A stretch of 32,064 bases of DNA from Bacteroidales bacterium. Lineage in GTDB: Bacteria > Bacteroidota > Bacteroidia > Bacteroidales > P3. Of this stretch, positions 8,199-16,088 are shown piece by piece; position 1 is the stretch's first letter; each line of letters starts with the position of its first letter. The DNA is taken from assembly GCA_016283175.1 (NCBI GenBank), contig JAEEMK010000076.1, forward strand, positions 1 through 32,064, written 5' to 3'. Position numbers and translations under genes: made by a program. The notes beneath the pieces were generated by a model, which did no database searches, was not told where the DNA came from, and saw nothing but the letters and a program-made list of their open reading frames with translations.

Positions 8199-8381
8199 AT
8201 GCAGAATGTCATAGTTGTACTGGTGCTTGTGGTTACCGCAGTGTTTGTGGTGCGGTGGGTGGTGCGTTCCGTCAAAGGCAACGGTGGCGGATGCGGCTGT
8301 GGCTGTGGGAATTGTCCGATGAAAGGCGGCGAGTGCCACTGTGACAATTCGACAGAACTGCCGGAAATAAATGTTGATTGA
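8199..8381 (+). CDS. FeoB-associated Cys-rich membrane protein
   Basis: This 60-residue protein has one N-terminal membrane segment (about 3-23, very rich in Val/Leu), a basic stretch, then a Gly/Cys cluster with CGCGCGNC, a further CH-C pattern and an acidic tail. Proteins of this type are found directly after feoB in many bacteria (FeoB-associated Cys-rich family) and may help Fe2+ handling by metal binding at the membrane. The 36-bp spacing indicates co-transcription with feoAB. The function is inferred from family and position; the cysteines could also bind another metal. Confidence 0.9.
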   Translation: MQNVIVVLVLVVTAVFVVRWVVRSVKGNGGGCGCGCGNCPMKGGECHCDNSTELPEINVD

Positions 8382-8447
8382 TTTTTTTTTAAATAAAGAA
8401 TACAAGTTTTCCCCCACTTGCAATACTAATGAGAAACAGATTATTTT

Positions 8448-9743
8448 ATGCAGAAGTTTTTCAGGTTTATAGTATTGGCTGGGGTACTGTTGTTGGCCAG
8501 CTGCAACAAGGACGAGATTACAACTGTTGTTGCCGGCGATGGCGAGAACACCGAAAACTATGACATCGATACCACGGCCGATCGCACGGTGACTGTGGCT
8601 TTTTCGACCAGTGGTGACGCTGTGGTTGGTGGTGCTGGCAACGGCATCACAGCAACTGTCGACGGCAACGATGTGACTATAACAAACACTGGATCCCAAA
8701 AGGTGTTTTATTCTCTGAGCGGATCGACCAACGACGGTTTCCTGAAGATATACAGCGGGCGCAAGCAGAGTATAGAGCTGAACGGAGTCAGTATTACAAA
8801 TACCCGTGGTGCGGCAATCAATGTGCAAGGACTGCCGGATACGCCAAACAAGGGGAAGCGTGTTGACCTGATTCTCAACGGCAGCAGTACTCTTGCCGAT
8901 GGTGCGACCTACAGTCTCACCCCAAGCGATGAAGACGAGAAGGCTGCGCTGTTCAGCGAAGGACAGATTGTTGTGAGCGGCAGTGGTTCACTCACGGTGT
9001 CGGCCAGTGGTAAGAGTGGTATTGCCACTGACGACTGGCTTTGCATAAACGACGGCACAATCACTGTCAATTCGTCCAGCAAGACTTTTGTTTCGAATGG
9101 AGACACTACGAAGGTGTCGGGTGTGAAGGCAAAAGATGCATTCATCATAAGCGGCGGTGCACTAAACATTACCTGCAGCGGCATTGGTGCCAAGGGCATC
9201 AGTGGCGACAGTATTGCCACCTTTGCCGGCGGTACCGTGAATATTACTGTGACGGGTTCCAACTTTGGCTCGTCGGGTGGCGGTTGGCCAGGAGGCGGCG
9301 GCCACGGGGGTGGCAACAACGACAACAGTGTGGCTGCCAAAGGAATAAAGTTTGACGGCAACATTGAGATTGTGGGTGGCAAAATCACTGTTGTAGCCTC
9401 CAACCACGAAGGAATAGAGAGCAAAGGCACGTTGACTGTCGCTGGCGGCGAGGTGTATAGCCAGTCGTCGGACGATGCCATCAATTCGGCGGGCGATATG
9501 ACCATCAGCGGAGGCTATGTCTGTGCCTATTCAACAGGCAACGATGGCATTGACGCTAACGGAAACATATATTTACAAGGCGGTGTGGTGTACGCCATTG
9601 GCAAAACCTCGCCCGAAATGGCAATAGATGCCAACACCGAAGGAGGCAAGAAACTCTATATTCAAGGGGGAACTATCATCGCTTTGGGCAATCTTGAGAG
9701 CGGAGCCCAATTGTCGCAAGCTTGCTACCAGGCTTCATCGTAG
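8448..9743 (+). CDS. Cthe_2159-type carbohydrate-binding lipoprotein, cut short by a TAG codon
   Basis: The product has a lipoprotein signal (hydrophobic core, then LLASC at about 16-20), so it should be anchored at the cell surface or outer membrane. The body consists of beta-helix-like repeats with many short G-x-I-x-V strands, for example 'AAKGIKFDGNIEIVGG' and 'GNDGIDANGNIYLQGG', interrupted by a Gly-rich loop near residue 285. This matches the carbohydrate-binding Cthe_2159/DUF4353 family, whose founding member binds polygalacturonate. Translation stops at TAG 9741-9743 after 431 residues, but the same frame stays open for 77 further codons to 9977 and looks like the natural C-terminus. 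It heads a co-directional gene run with DUF2490, VTC and DUF4956 genes, a recurring association for this family. Confidence 0.85.
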   Translation: MQKFFRFIVLAGVLLLASCNKDEITTVVAGDGENTENYDIDTTADRTVTVAFSTSGDAVVGGAGNGITATVDGNDVTITNTGSQKVFYSLSGSTNDGFLKIYSGRKQSIELNGVSITNTRGAAINVQGLPDTPNKGKRVDLILNGSSTLADGATYSLTPSDEDEKAALFSEGQIVVSGSGSLTVSASGKSGIATDDWLCINDGTITVNSSSKTFVSNGDTTKVSGVKAKDAFIISGGALNITCSGIGAKGISGDSIATFAGGTVNITVTGSNFGSSGGGWPGGGGHGGGNNDNSVAAKGIKFDGNIEIVGGKITVVASNHEGIESKGTLTVAGGEVYSQSSDDAINSAGDMTISGGYVCAYSTGNDGIDANGNIYLQGGVVYAIGKTSPEMAIDANTEGGKKLYIQGGTIIALGNLESGAQLSQACYQASS

Positions 9744-9977
9744 ACCAAAAATGTGTGGTATTCCATCGTCGTTGGCGACAATACCTACGCTTTCAAGACT
9801 CCTTCCAGTGGAGGTCAGAAATTGGTCGTATCGGGTTCGTCGCAGCCCGCTGTGAAGAGCAGTGTCAGCGTCAGTGGCGGTACCGAACGATGTAACGCTA
9901 TGCTTATCGAAGCTCCGGAGGTGAGCGGCGGCAACAACGTATCGTTGTCGACATACACGGGTGGTGGATGGCACTAA
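9744..9977 (+). pseudogene. Separated C-terminal tail of the Cthe_2159-type gene
   Basis: This stretch is in the same frame as the preceding CDS and continues after the in-frame TAG without a frameshift. It encodes 'VWYSIVVGDNTYAFKTPSS' and ends with a Gly-rich 'TYTGGGWH', a plausible closing strand and tail of the lipoprotein. A single substitution (TGG to TAG or CAG to TAG) would explain the break. TAG is used as a normal stop elsewhere in the window (rimP, nusA, the DUF4956 gene), which argues against genome-wide recoding. It could be a recent nonsense mutation, a population variant or a sequencing error. Confidence 0.75.
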
Positions 9978-9992
9978 TAAAGCAAATAAGAA

Positions 9993-10820
9993 ATGAGAAT
10001 AACTGTAGGTATACTTTTATTACTGTTTGTTGTCTGTATTCCGTCATTGCATAGCCAGACGGATGTGGCAATCGACCCCGATTTTGGTACTCGCTTTTCT
10101 CTGTCGGTTGACAAAAAGCTTGCCAAAGGACTTCACCTTCAACTGGAGGAAGAGGTGCGAATGGACGACTGGGGCCGCTCATTCGATCGTCTTCACACCA
10201 CATTAGGCCTCACCTATAAGGTGAACCAATATTTCAAGTTGGGCATTGGCTATGCATTGATTAATCCATACAGTAGTGTGAGCAGTGCCTTTAAGAGCAG
10301 TCGTCACCGTCTGATGGTCGACGCTACAGGTAACTTGCGCTTTGGTGACTGGCGGCTCTCGCTAAAAGAACGTTTCCAAGCCACATACCGAACTGGAGAT
10401 ATGAACGAATACCAGAATCCACGCACGGCATTGACACTCAAGAGTCGCCTGAAAGTGTCGTACAAAGGTTTGCGGCGCCTCGAACCATATGCCTACTTCG
10501 AGTTGCGCAATACGCTCAATGCACCGGTCATCAAAGCCAATTATGACGGTGCCAATTATGTGACCGATGACCTTTCACAGAGTGGTGAGCCTGGCTGGTT
10601 TATCAACAGCTGGAACGGTGTTTATGTCAACCGTTTGCGTGGTTCGCTTGGAGCCGAATACAGACTGGGCAGTCGCAGTACGCTGGATGTCGCCCTTATG
10701 GCCGACCGCACAATCGACAAAGTAGTAGATGCCAATGCTGAAGGCACAAAGCTCAAGTCATACACTCGTGAGAAGACTTTTATGTATTGGCTAACTGTTG
10801 GCTATAAATATTCATTTTAA
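9993..10820 (+). CDS. DUF2490 outer-membrane beta-barrel protein
   Basis: The 275-residue product has a signal peptide (about 1-21, ending LHSQ). Alternating hydrophobic strands follow, such as 'FSLSVDKKLAKGLHLQLEEEV', 'YFKLGIGYALI' and 'LEPYAYFELRNTL', and it ends in an aromatic residue (YKYSF), the usual mark of an outer-membrane barrel. The pattern of strand, WGRSFDRLHTTLGLTY and central 'RHRLMVDATGNLRFGDWRLSLKERFQ' fits DUF2490. It begins 15 bp after the reading frame of the preceding lipoprotein and is followed 9 bp later by a small secreted protein. The function of the family is not established; a surface or export role alongside the VTC cluster is inference. Confidence 0.85.
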   Translation: MRITVGILLLLFVVCIPSLHSQTDVAIDPDFGTRFSLSVDKKLAKGLHLQLEEEVRMDDWGRSFDRLHTTLGLTYKVNQYFKLGIGYALINPYSSVSSAFKSSRHRLMVDATGNLRFGDWRLSLKERFQATYRTGDMNEYQNPRTALTLKSRLKVSYKGLRRLEPYAYFELRNTLNAPVIKANYDGANYVTDDLSQSGEPGWFINSWNGVYVNRLRGSLGAEYRLGSRSTLDVALMADRTIDKVVDANAEGTKLKSYTREKTFMYWLTVGYKYSF

Positions 10821-10829
10821 ACGAAGTAT

Positions 10830-11240
10830 ATGAAAAAACAGATTCTGATAGTATTGCTTCTTTGTCTCGTGGGAGGCGTCGTCTGGGGCCAGGACAAACA
10901 GGTCAAACGCGAGCGCAAGAAAAACCTTATCGTCAGGGAATGGAACACCAAGGCTGGCTCCAAAACGCCCTATCTCGACAATACCGTTACTTATGACGAG
11001 TATGGTCGCAAAGTGGAGGAAATAGAATACGCTTCGTATGGCCAGAAGCGACGCACCACATACAGCTACGAAGGTGTCAGCACCAAATGCAAGGAGCAGG
11101 TGGAATATGATGACAAGAACAAGCCTGTTCGTATCAAGCAGTTCGAATACAACTCGGATGGCACCAGAAAAGTTCAGCGCAACTACAAGCCAAACGGCAA
11201 GTTGGAGAGTACCAAAACATTCGAATATAGCTACAAGTAA
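10830..11240 (+). CDS. Small secreted protein with YD-like repeats
   Basis: This 136-residue product has a signal peptide (about 1-20, cleavage near VWGQ). The body is made of short strand motifs such as 'TVTYDEYGRKVEEIEY', 'QVEYDDKNKPVRIKQFEY' and 'KPNGKLESTKTFEYSYK', which resemble the Tyr-Asp repeats of Rhs- or MORN-like proteins. I do not recognise a precise family. It starts 9 bp after the DUF2490 gene, and its TAA stop overlaps the ATG of the VTC gene by one base (TAATG), so translational coupling with the VTC protein is likely. Confidence 0.75.
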   Translation: MKKQILIVLLLCLVGGVVWGQDKQVKRERKKNLIVREWNTKAGSKTPYLDNTVTYDEYGRKVEEIEYASYGQKRRTTYSYEGVSTKCKEQVEYDDKNKPVRIKQFEYNSDGTRKVQRNYKPNGKLESTKTFEYSYK

Positions 11241-11998
11241 TGGGTGTTATAGACCAGATGATACCTATAGGATTGGACGATATGAAGGCTGTTCGGCTGA
11301 TGAACCGTATGGATCAGAAGTACATTGCTTCGTCCGACCAGTTGGAAATGCTGTTGGCGCGCATTGCCGATGGCTACTATGTCCAGCACATTGATGGCAA
11401 TCCTTTGGCACCTTATCGCACACTCTATTTCGACACCGACGGTTTGGCGATGTATACGATGCACCACAACAAGAAACTCAACCGTCAGAAGCTGCGTGTC
11501 CGCACCTATCGTTCTACCAATACTACCTTCTTTGAAATCAAGAATAAAGACAATAAAAAGAAAACACACAAGGTCCGCATACCAATCAGCGTGCAACAGT
11601 TTAACTGCTGTCTTGATGTACCGGAGGTGGCAGAGTTCGTAAATGAGAATACGCCATTCCCCGTTTCTACGCTCCACGAATGTTTAGAGAATAGTTTTGA
11701 ACGCATTACCTTGGTTGACAAGTCTATGACTGAACGCGTAACCATCGATAGCAATATTGTCTTTCATAACCGTGCAACCGGAATTGATGCCAACATAAGC
11801 AAATTGCTGGTCATCGAGGTGAAGCACGAAGTGAGTGCACCTATGTCCGACATTGAGCGTGCATTGCACGATATGCACATCATTCCGCGCCGGATGAGCA
11901 AATATTGCATTGGTACGGCCCTCACAGATATGGCAGCTAAGCGCAACCGGTTCAAGTCCAAGTTGCTATATATAGACAAAATCATCAATTCAAGGTGA
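11240..11998 (+). CDS. VTC-domain protein (polyphosphate polymerase-like)
   Basis: The 252-residue protein matches the VTC domain, the tunnel-fold catalytic domain that in yeast Vtc4 makes inorganic polyphosphate from ATP. Visible family features are 'RMDQKYIA' near the start, 'TLYFDTDGLAMY', 'KLNRQKLRVRTYR' supplying basic residues of the tunnel wall, 'FFEIKNKDNKK' and a late 'LLVIEVKHEV' strand with acidic and basic residues. There is no signal peptide, so it should act in the cytoplasm. Its start overlaps the preceding stop. The DUF4956 membrane protein follows after 51 bp; the two families are often neighbours and may act together. Whether the bacterial enzyme makes polyphosphate has to be taken from family knowledge. 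Confidence 0.9.
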   Translation: MGVIDQMIPIGLDDMKAVRLMNRMDQKYIASSDQLEMLLARIADGYYVQHIDGNPLAPYRTLYFDTDGLAMYTMHHNKKLNRQKLRVRTYRSTNTTFFEIKNKDNKKKTHKVRIPISVQQFNCCLDVPEVAEFVNENTPFPVSTLHECLENSFERITLVDKSMTERVTIDSNIVFHNRATGIDANISKLLVIEVKHEVSAPMSDIERALHDMHIIPRRMSKYCIGTALTDMAAKRNRFKSKLLYIDKIINSR

Positions 11999-12015
11999 CT
12001 ATGAAAATATGTAAT

Positions 12016-12023
12016 TAATTTTG
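12016..12023 (+). promoter_or_regulatory. Possible internal promoter -7 box
   Basis: TAATTTTG matches TAnnTTTG in the 51-bp, AT-rich gap before the DUF4956 gene. No -33 box is visible at the normal spacing. It might give extra transcription of the last two genes of the cluster, but a chance match is quite possible. Confidence 0.25.
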
Positions 12024-12049
12024 TTAAACCTTAAACCATAAACTCTACA

Positions 12050-12763
12050 ATGATACAAAGCGAAGAATTCAACACAGATATTGCTGCCCGTTTCGGCAAT
12101 GCCGAAGAAACAGGTGCCGACTTTTTGGGACTTCCTTTCTTTGATGCCCCCGGTCTCTGGAAAATGCTCATTCTCTTCGGCATAAATCTACTTGTATGCT
12201 GGATAATCACCCATTTCTTCTATTATCGCAAAAGCCATCGTCGCGACTACTATTTCACATACATACTTTTCAGCACGGCAATATTCTTTATCCTTTACCA
12301 ACTGCAGAATATGAAGATTGAGGTTGGCATCGCCCTGGGCCTATTCGGCATCTTCAGTATGATCCGCTACCGTACCGAGCAGCTGCCCATTCGCGAGATG
12401 ACCTATCTCTTTGTCCTTATCGCCATCAGCATAGTCAATGGCGCCGGTATGGCTTCCAGCTATGTGTCGTTTATCGCCACCAATGTTCTCTTTATCGCCA
12501 TCATTTGGATACTTGAGGCTGTGGGAATGACCAACCGAAAGACGCAGAAACTAATCAACTACGAGAAAATAGACCTCATCAAGCCTGAATGCCGAGACGA
12601 ACTGCTTGCCGACCTCCGTGCTCGCACAGGGCTCGACATCGTCAAAGTGCAGGTGGGCGGCATCGACTTCCTCAAGGATACGGTCGTCCTCAAGGTGACC
12701 TATATCCCCGACGACCAGGATCCCAACGATATTGAAATGGTCACAAAAATCAAGATAAAGTAG
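12050..12763 (+). CDS. DUF4956 integral membrane protein
   Basis: The 237-residue product has a short N-terminal cytoplasmic part. Four or five hydrophobic segments follow (about 38-57, 70-85, 95-108, 120-140 and 143-160), then a soluble C-terminal domain of about 75 residues with an alternating strand/helix pattern ending in 'DIEMVTKIKIK'. Characteristic DUF4956 parts are 'GIALGLFGIFSMIRYRTE', 'PIREMTYLF' and the following 'AISIVNGAG'. The family is regularly found next to VTC-domain genes, as here, which suggests a membrane partner of the polyphosphate polymerase-like protein. That role is inferred from context only. Stop is TAG. Confidence 0.88.
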   Translation: MIQSEEFNTDIAARFGNAEETGADFLGLPFFDAPGLWKMLILFGINLLVCWIITHFFYYRKSHRRDYYFTYILFSTAIFFILYQLQNMKIEVGIALGLFGIFSMIRYRTEQLPIREMTYLFVLIAISIVNGAGMASSYVSFIATNVLFIAIIWILEAVGMTNRKTQKLINYEKIDLIKPECRDELLADLRARTGLDIVKVQVGGIDFLKDTVVLKVTYIPDDQDPNDIEMVTKIKIK

Positions 12764-12782
12764 CCATTGATACCTAATACCG

Positions 12783-13265
12783 ATGAAAAGCAATATAACG
12801 AAGCCATTCTTTGCGTTTGTGCTGCTTCTTTTGATCCTTGCACCGCGGATGCAGGCGCAAAAACGAGTGAATTATAAAGATTTTGACAGCATCAATGTAT
12901 CGTACATTGCCTTTCTTGGCATCATTGCCGATATACATTATTGTCGAGACAGCACCACTATGACGTTTTCTTCTTTCGTTGACGGTGACACCGTCGTAAA
13001 ATTTGACGACACGACCACAGCGCGTTTCCTGCAACGGCTCCAAAACGGGGTGTTTGACGACGAGTCTTTGAAAAAATATAAAGATATGATTATCACTGAT
13101 TGCCCGTGTGTCAGTGTCTCCTGTTATAGAAAAGGCAAATTAAAGTATTCAAAATATATCGACTACGGAATGGGAGAACTGACACCGAAATACAAACGTT
13201 TTAACGACTGGCTTACCGATATTTTTGACCAACTTGGCAACGACAAACAGCAACAACGGCGGTGA
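12783..13265 (+). CDS. Secreted protein of unknown function
   Basis: The 160-residue product has an N-terminal signal peptide (basic start, hydrophobic 'FFAFVLLLLILAP', cleavage near MQAQ). The mature part is mixed alpha/beta with 'ISYIAFLG'-like strands, a CPC pair in 'DCPCVSVSCYRKGKL' and a hydrophilic Gln/Arg tail. I do not recognise a family. It lies 19 bp after the DUF4956 gene and is the last gene of the plus-strand run. It converges on the glycosylase gene with only 3 bp between the two stop codons. Confidence 0.75.
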   Translation: MKSNITKPFFAFVLLLLILAPRMQAQKRVNYKDFDSINVSYIAFLGIIADIHYCRDSTTMTFSSFVDGDTVVKFDDTTTARFLQRLQNGVFDDESLKKYKDMIITDCPCVSVSCYRKGKLKYSKYIDYGMGELTPKYKRFNDWLTDIFDQLGNDKQQQRR

Positions 13266-13268
13266 CAG

Positions 13269-13862
13269 TCAAACCAAGCCTATGGTTTGCATCATTGTGC
13301 GGTAGTAGGCCGCCTTCTCCGGAAGTTTCATCGGGAATGCGCGCGACGACGACGGCATTCGCCACAGCCGCATCGTTCGGTCGCCAATTGCCAATTCATT
13401 GTATTCTCCCATTGCGGGAACCGCAGCGCCATAGTCTTCGGTGAGGACCGAAAAGCTTTTCTGGCCGGTGCATACGATGTCGTTGCACAGCGGTATGTGG
13501 GAAAGAAGCTGCGGTATTTCTGTCTTCTCTACTATTTCAAGGTCTTTGTCCGAAGCGTTGCCACTGAGGCGACGTATTGCCGTTGCGGTGTCGAAGATGG
13601 CTATCCCGCGTTCGTTAAGCAGACTGACGATGTCGTCGAGGCGGAACGTCTTGTTGTCGGCATCAACCAGCCGTTGACTGTCGCCGAAGAAGACGAGTCC
13701 GAAGATTTCCCACATCATATTGGTTCGGTTGGGGTAGAAAAAGTCCATAGCCCAGCGTTTGCGCGGCGGTGGGAAGCTGCCGAGCATCAGAAGCCGGGCG
13801 TTCGGTGGCAGAAAGGGCTTGAGAGGATGGTGCTCGATATTTATCGTTTCCAAGTCTGGCAT
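13269..13862 (-). CDS. Uracil-DNA glycosylase superfamily protein
   Basis: The 197-residue protein has the two hallmark loops of the uracil/hypoxanthine-DNA glycosylase superfamily. The first is an N-terminal 'LLMLGSFPPPRKRW' motif (about 24-37), followed by 'FFYPNRTNMMWEIFG' with the base-pocket Asn. The second is a C-terminal 'LWRMPSSSRAFP' motif corresponding to the DNA-intercalation loop. It should remove damaged (deaminated) bases in the cytoplasm. The PPPRKRW part differs from the classical families, so substrate specificity (U, hypoxanthine or other) cannot be stated. It lies 9 bp downstream of the SDR gene on the same strand, so they are probably co-transcribed. Confidence 0.8.
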   Translation of the reverse strand: MPDLETINIEHHPLKPFLPPNARLLMLGSFPPPRKRWAMDFFYPNRTNMMWEIFGLVFFGDSQRLVDADNKTFRLDDIVSLLNERGIAIFDTATAIRRLSGNASDKDLEIVEKTEIPQLLSHIPLCNDIVCTGQKSFSVLTEDYGAAVPAMGEYNELAIGDRTMRLWRMPSSSRAFPMKLPEKAAYYRTMMQTIGLV

Positions 13863-13871
13863 AACATTGGT

Positions 13872-14702
13872 TCAGAGTCTTATCTTGCTGAAGCCGCGCA
13901 TCAGTGCATCCCACCAGCGCGAGGGGAGCAGCCAGTGGAGGAAAACGCCGGAATGGGCAAATGTACCGGTGCGGTAGCGTGCGCGAGGGCGACGGCTGTT
14001 GACGGCGCGCGATATGGCACGGGTGATGACGTGCGGTGACGAAAGCCATCGGCTTGAGTAAGCTTTATGCAACGTGTCGGCCTCGGCAGTGGCACTGGCT
14101 TCGTAGGGTGTGTTGGCAGCAGATTCCTTCAAATGGCGTGCTGCTATGATGCCCCAATCGGTGTGGATGCCGCCTGGCTCAATAATCGACACGTCGATGC
14201 CAAATGGCTTCAACTCCATTCGCAGGGCGTCGCTCAGTGCTTCGACCGAGAACTTTGACACGTGGTACCAACCGCCATACAGCAGTACGATTTTTCCAGC
14301 AATAGAGGCTGTGTTGATAATGCGCCCTTTGCCCTGTGCGCGCATCGTGGGAAGCACCAGCTGGCACATACGCGCCAGGCCGAAGACGTTGACCTCCTGC
14401 TGTCGGCGGGCCTCGCTCATCGGCACTGTCTCGACAGCTCCGAAGAAACCGTAGCCTGCATTGTTGACCAGCACGTCGATACGTCCTTCGGCATCCAGGA
14501 CGGCTTGCACGCAGCGTTGCATCGAGTCTTCGTCGGTGACATCGAGCTGCAGTGGCGTGATGCCGTCGGCTTTGAGAGGTTCCATCAATTCTGTGCGGCG
14601 TGCGGCGGCATATACCTTGTGGCCTTGACGTGCCAGCGCCTGTGCTGCATCGAATCCTATGCCGCTACTGGCGCCTGTTATGAGTATAACTTTCTTATTC
14701 AT
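13872..14702 (-). CDS. SDR family oxidoreductase
   Basis: This 276-residue enzyme is a classical short-chain dehydrogenase/reductase. It has the cofactor-binding TGASSGIG (9-16), the acidic 'LDVTD' segment, NNAG (80-83), and the catalytic Ser133, Tyr146 and Lys150 in 'YHVSK'. The 'AAARR' after beta-strand 2 suggests NADP(H) preference. The substrate cannot be deduced. The C-terminus carries an amphipathic to hydrophobic 'HWLLPSRWWDALMRG' segment that may touch membrane or lipid. It is first in a two-gene minus-strand unit with the glycosylase gene; no shared pathway is obvious. Confidence 0.93.
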   Translation of the reverse strand: MNKKVILITGASSGIGFDAAQALARQGHKVYAAARRTELMEPLKADGITPLQLDVTDEDSMQRCVQAVLDAEGRIDVLVNNAGYGFFGAVETVPMSEARRQQEVNVFGLARMCQLVLPTMRAQGKGRIINTASIAGKIVLLYGGWYHVSKFSVEALSDALRMELKPFGIDVSIIEPGGIHTDWGIIAARHLKESAANTPYEASATAEADTLHKAYSSRWLSSPHVITRAISRAVNSRRPRARYRTGTFAHSGVFLHWLLPSRWWDALMRGFSKIRL

Positions 14703-14733
14703 ATCTTTTTTAACGCAAAAAAGGCAAATAAAT

Positions 14734-14764
14734 TTTCCCGATTGTGAGAAAAATAATATCTTTG
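14734..14764 (+). promoter_or_regulatory. Candidate promoter of the 14883 gene
   Basis: A -7 box TATCTTTG (14757-14764) fits TAnnTTTG and is preceded, 19 nt upstream, by TTTC (14734-14737), a near match to the TTTG -33 box. The surroundings are AT-rich and the site lies between divergent genes. The predicted leader to the ATG at 14883 is about 110 nt, in which I see no clear structured element. Confidence 0.65.
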
Positions 14765-14882
14765 CGTCACAGGAACGTTGGAAGCGTTAAATGCGGTGTT
14801 GGTCTAAATAGTTGACAATCATCAATGTCGCGGACAACGAGCAACCATTTGAAACATTCTAAAACAATAAAATACACCTGTT

Positions 14883-15866
14883 ATGAAGAAACTGATAATT
14901 GTGGCCGTGGTGGCCCTGATGCTTCCCGCTGTCGCCAATGCACAGCTTGGCGGAGTGCTTGAAAAAGCAGCCCGCAAAACAGCGAACAAACTGATAGACA
15001 AGGCCAGCAACAGTGCTGCCGAGCGTGCCAACAAGGCCATTGATGCCGAAATCGACAAACAGCTCGACGAGGACGGCAGGCCCGTAAAATCCGCAGAAGA
15101 AGGCACTGTGACGTGCGAGTCGCTGATGCGTCAGATGCCCGAACTGCCAACGGCCGACCAACTGGTGAAACACAAAGAGGCCGAGCTTGGCGGCAAGACG
15201 CTGAAACTCGTCGCCAGCAAGGTGACGGCGTTCAACGCCAAAGTATTAGAGTTGTCGTCGCGACTCTCAATTGTAGGCTACGAAAGTATGGATTCCGCGC
15301 AAATCAGCGAGTCCGCTTACCGCTATGCCGAGTTGACCACTGGAATGAGCCGCGAGGAGCTTGAAAAACTATCCGCGATGAGCGAGGATGAGCAGGAAGC
15401 CTATATCAAACAGCGCTACGAATCGGGCCAGTTCCAGGCTGAGGCTGCAAAGCATACTTTGGAGACTGGCGAATGGCTTGAATCGCTGCAGCCTCTGATT
15501 GAACAGTGGAGTGCCGCTGGCGACAAGGCCGACAAGGCGTATGAAGAGATGAACGCAGAACTGCGCCCCATCTACAAAAAATACGCCGATAAACTGTCGA
15601 AGGCGACCAGCGCCGAGCGCAACAACATCCTTCTTAGCTACTATACCGAGGCCTTGCCGTACATCAGCGCTGCCGTGCAGAAAGCTCTCGCCATCCGCCT
15701 TGATGAACAGCTTCCCGTTGCGGAAAAGATTGAAGCCGAGATGGTTAATATCCGTGCCGAGCATCCCGATGCCATCAGTCAATTGCTCAACTATCCCAAG
15801 CTCACAGCAACACAGTATTTTGCCGAAGTGTCGCGATTGCTTGAGATACCTGAGTTTTCGAACTAA
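14883..15866 (+). CDS. Secreted alpha-helical protein of unknown function
   Basis: The 327-residue product starts with a clear signal peptide (MKKL, hydrophobic core, cleavage at ANAQ about residue 21). The rest is almost entirely charged helix, with Ala/Lys/Glu-rich stretches such as 'LEKAARKTANKLIDKASNS' and 'RPIYKKYADKLSKATSAERN'. There are no recognisable catalytic motifs and only one Cys after the signal. It probably stays in the periplasm. I know no function for it. It has its own promoter and is followed 40 bp later by palindromic element copy 2. Confidence 0.8.
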   Translation: MKKLIIVAVVALMLPAVANAQLGGVLEKAARKTANKLIDKASNSAAERANKAIDAEIDKQLDEDGRPVKSAEEGTVTCESLMRQMPELPTADQLVKHKEAELGGKTLKLVASKVTAFNAKVLELSSRLSIVGYESMDSAQISESAYRYAELTTGMSREELEKLSAMSEDEQEAYIKQRYESGQFQAEAAKHTLETGEWLESLQPLIEQWSAAGDKADKAYEEMNAELRPIYKKYADKLSKATSAERNNILLSYYTEALPYISAAVQKALAIRLDEQLPVAEKIEAEMVNIRAEHPDAISQLLNYPKLTATQYFAEVSRLLEIPEFSN

Positions 15867-15906
15867 ATACCAGTGTTTTGACTGGCTATAAAACAATGCC
15901 TTCTAA

Positions 15907-16043
15907 GCCACCAGCATAGGCATATGTACAGTATTTGTACAGTATATGTACAGTATATGTACGCTTCTGAAGCGTACATATACTGTACATATACTGTACA
16001 AATACTGTACATATGCCGGAGAATGTATACCGAAAAAAGCACT
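15907..16043. repeat. 137-bp palindromic element, copy 2
   Basis: Same length, flanks and orientation as the element at 5367-5503, with 131 of 137 positions identical by my alignment. The core 15919-16017 is again a perfect palindrome with 48-bp arms and a 3-nt loop (CTG). Relative to copy 1, position 15957 is A instead of T and the partner position 15979 is T instead of A, so the change in one arm is matched in the other. It sits between two co-directional genes, 40 bp after one stop and 45 bp before the next start. Confidence 0.92.
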
Positions 16044-16088
16044 TTAGGCCATAAAAGAGCATAGTGAAACACAAAAAACAATGAACCT

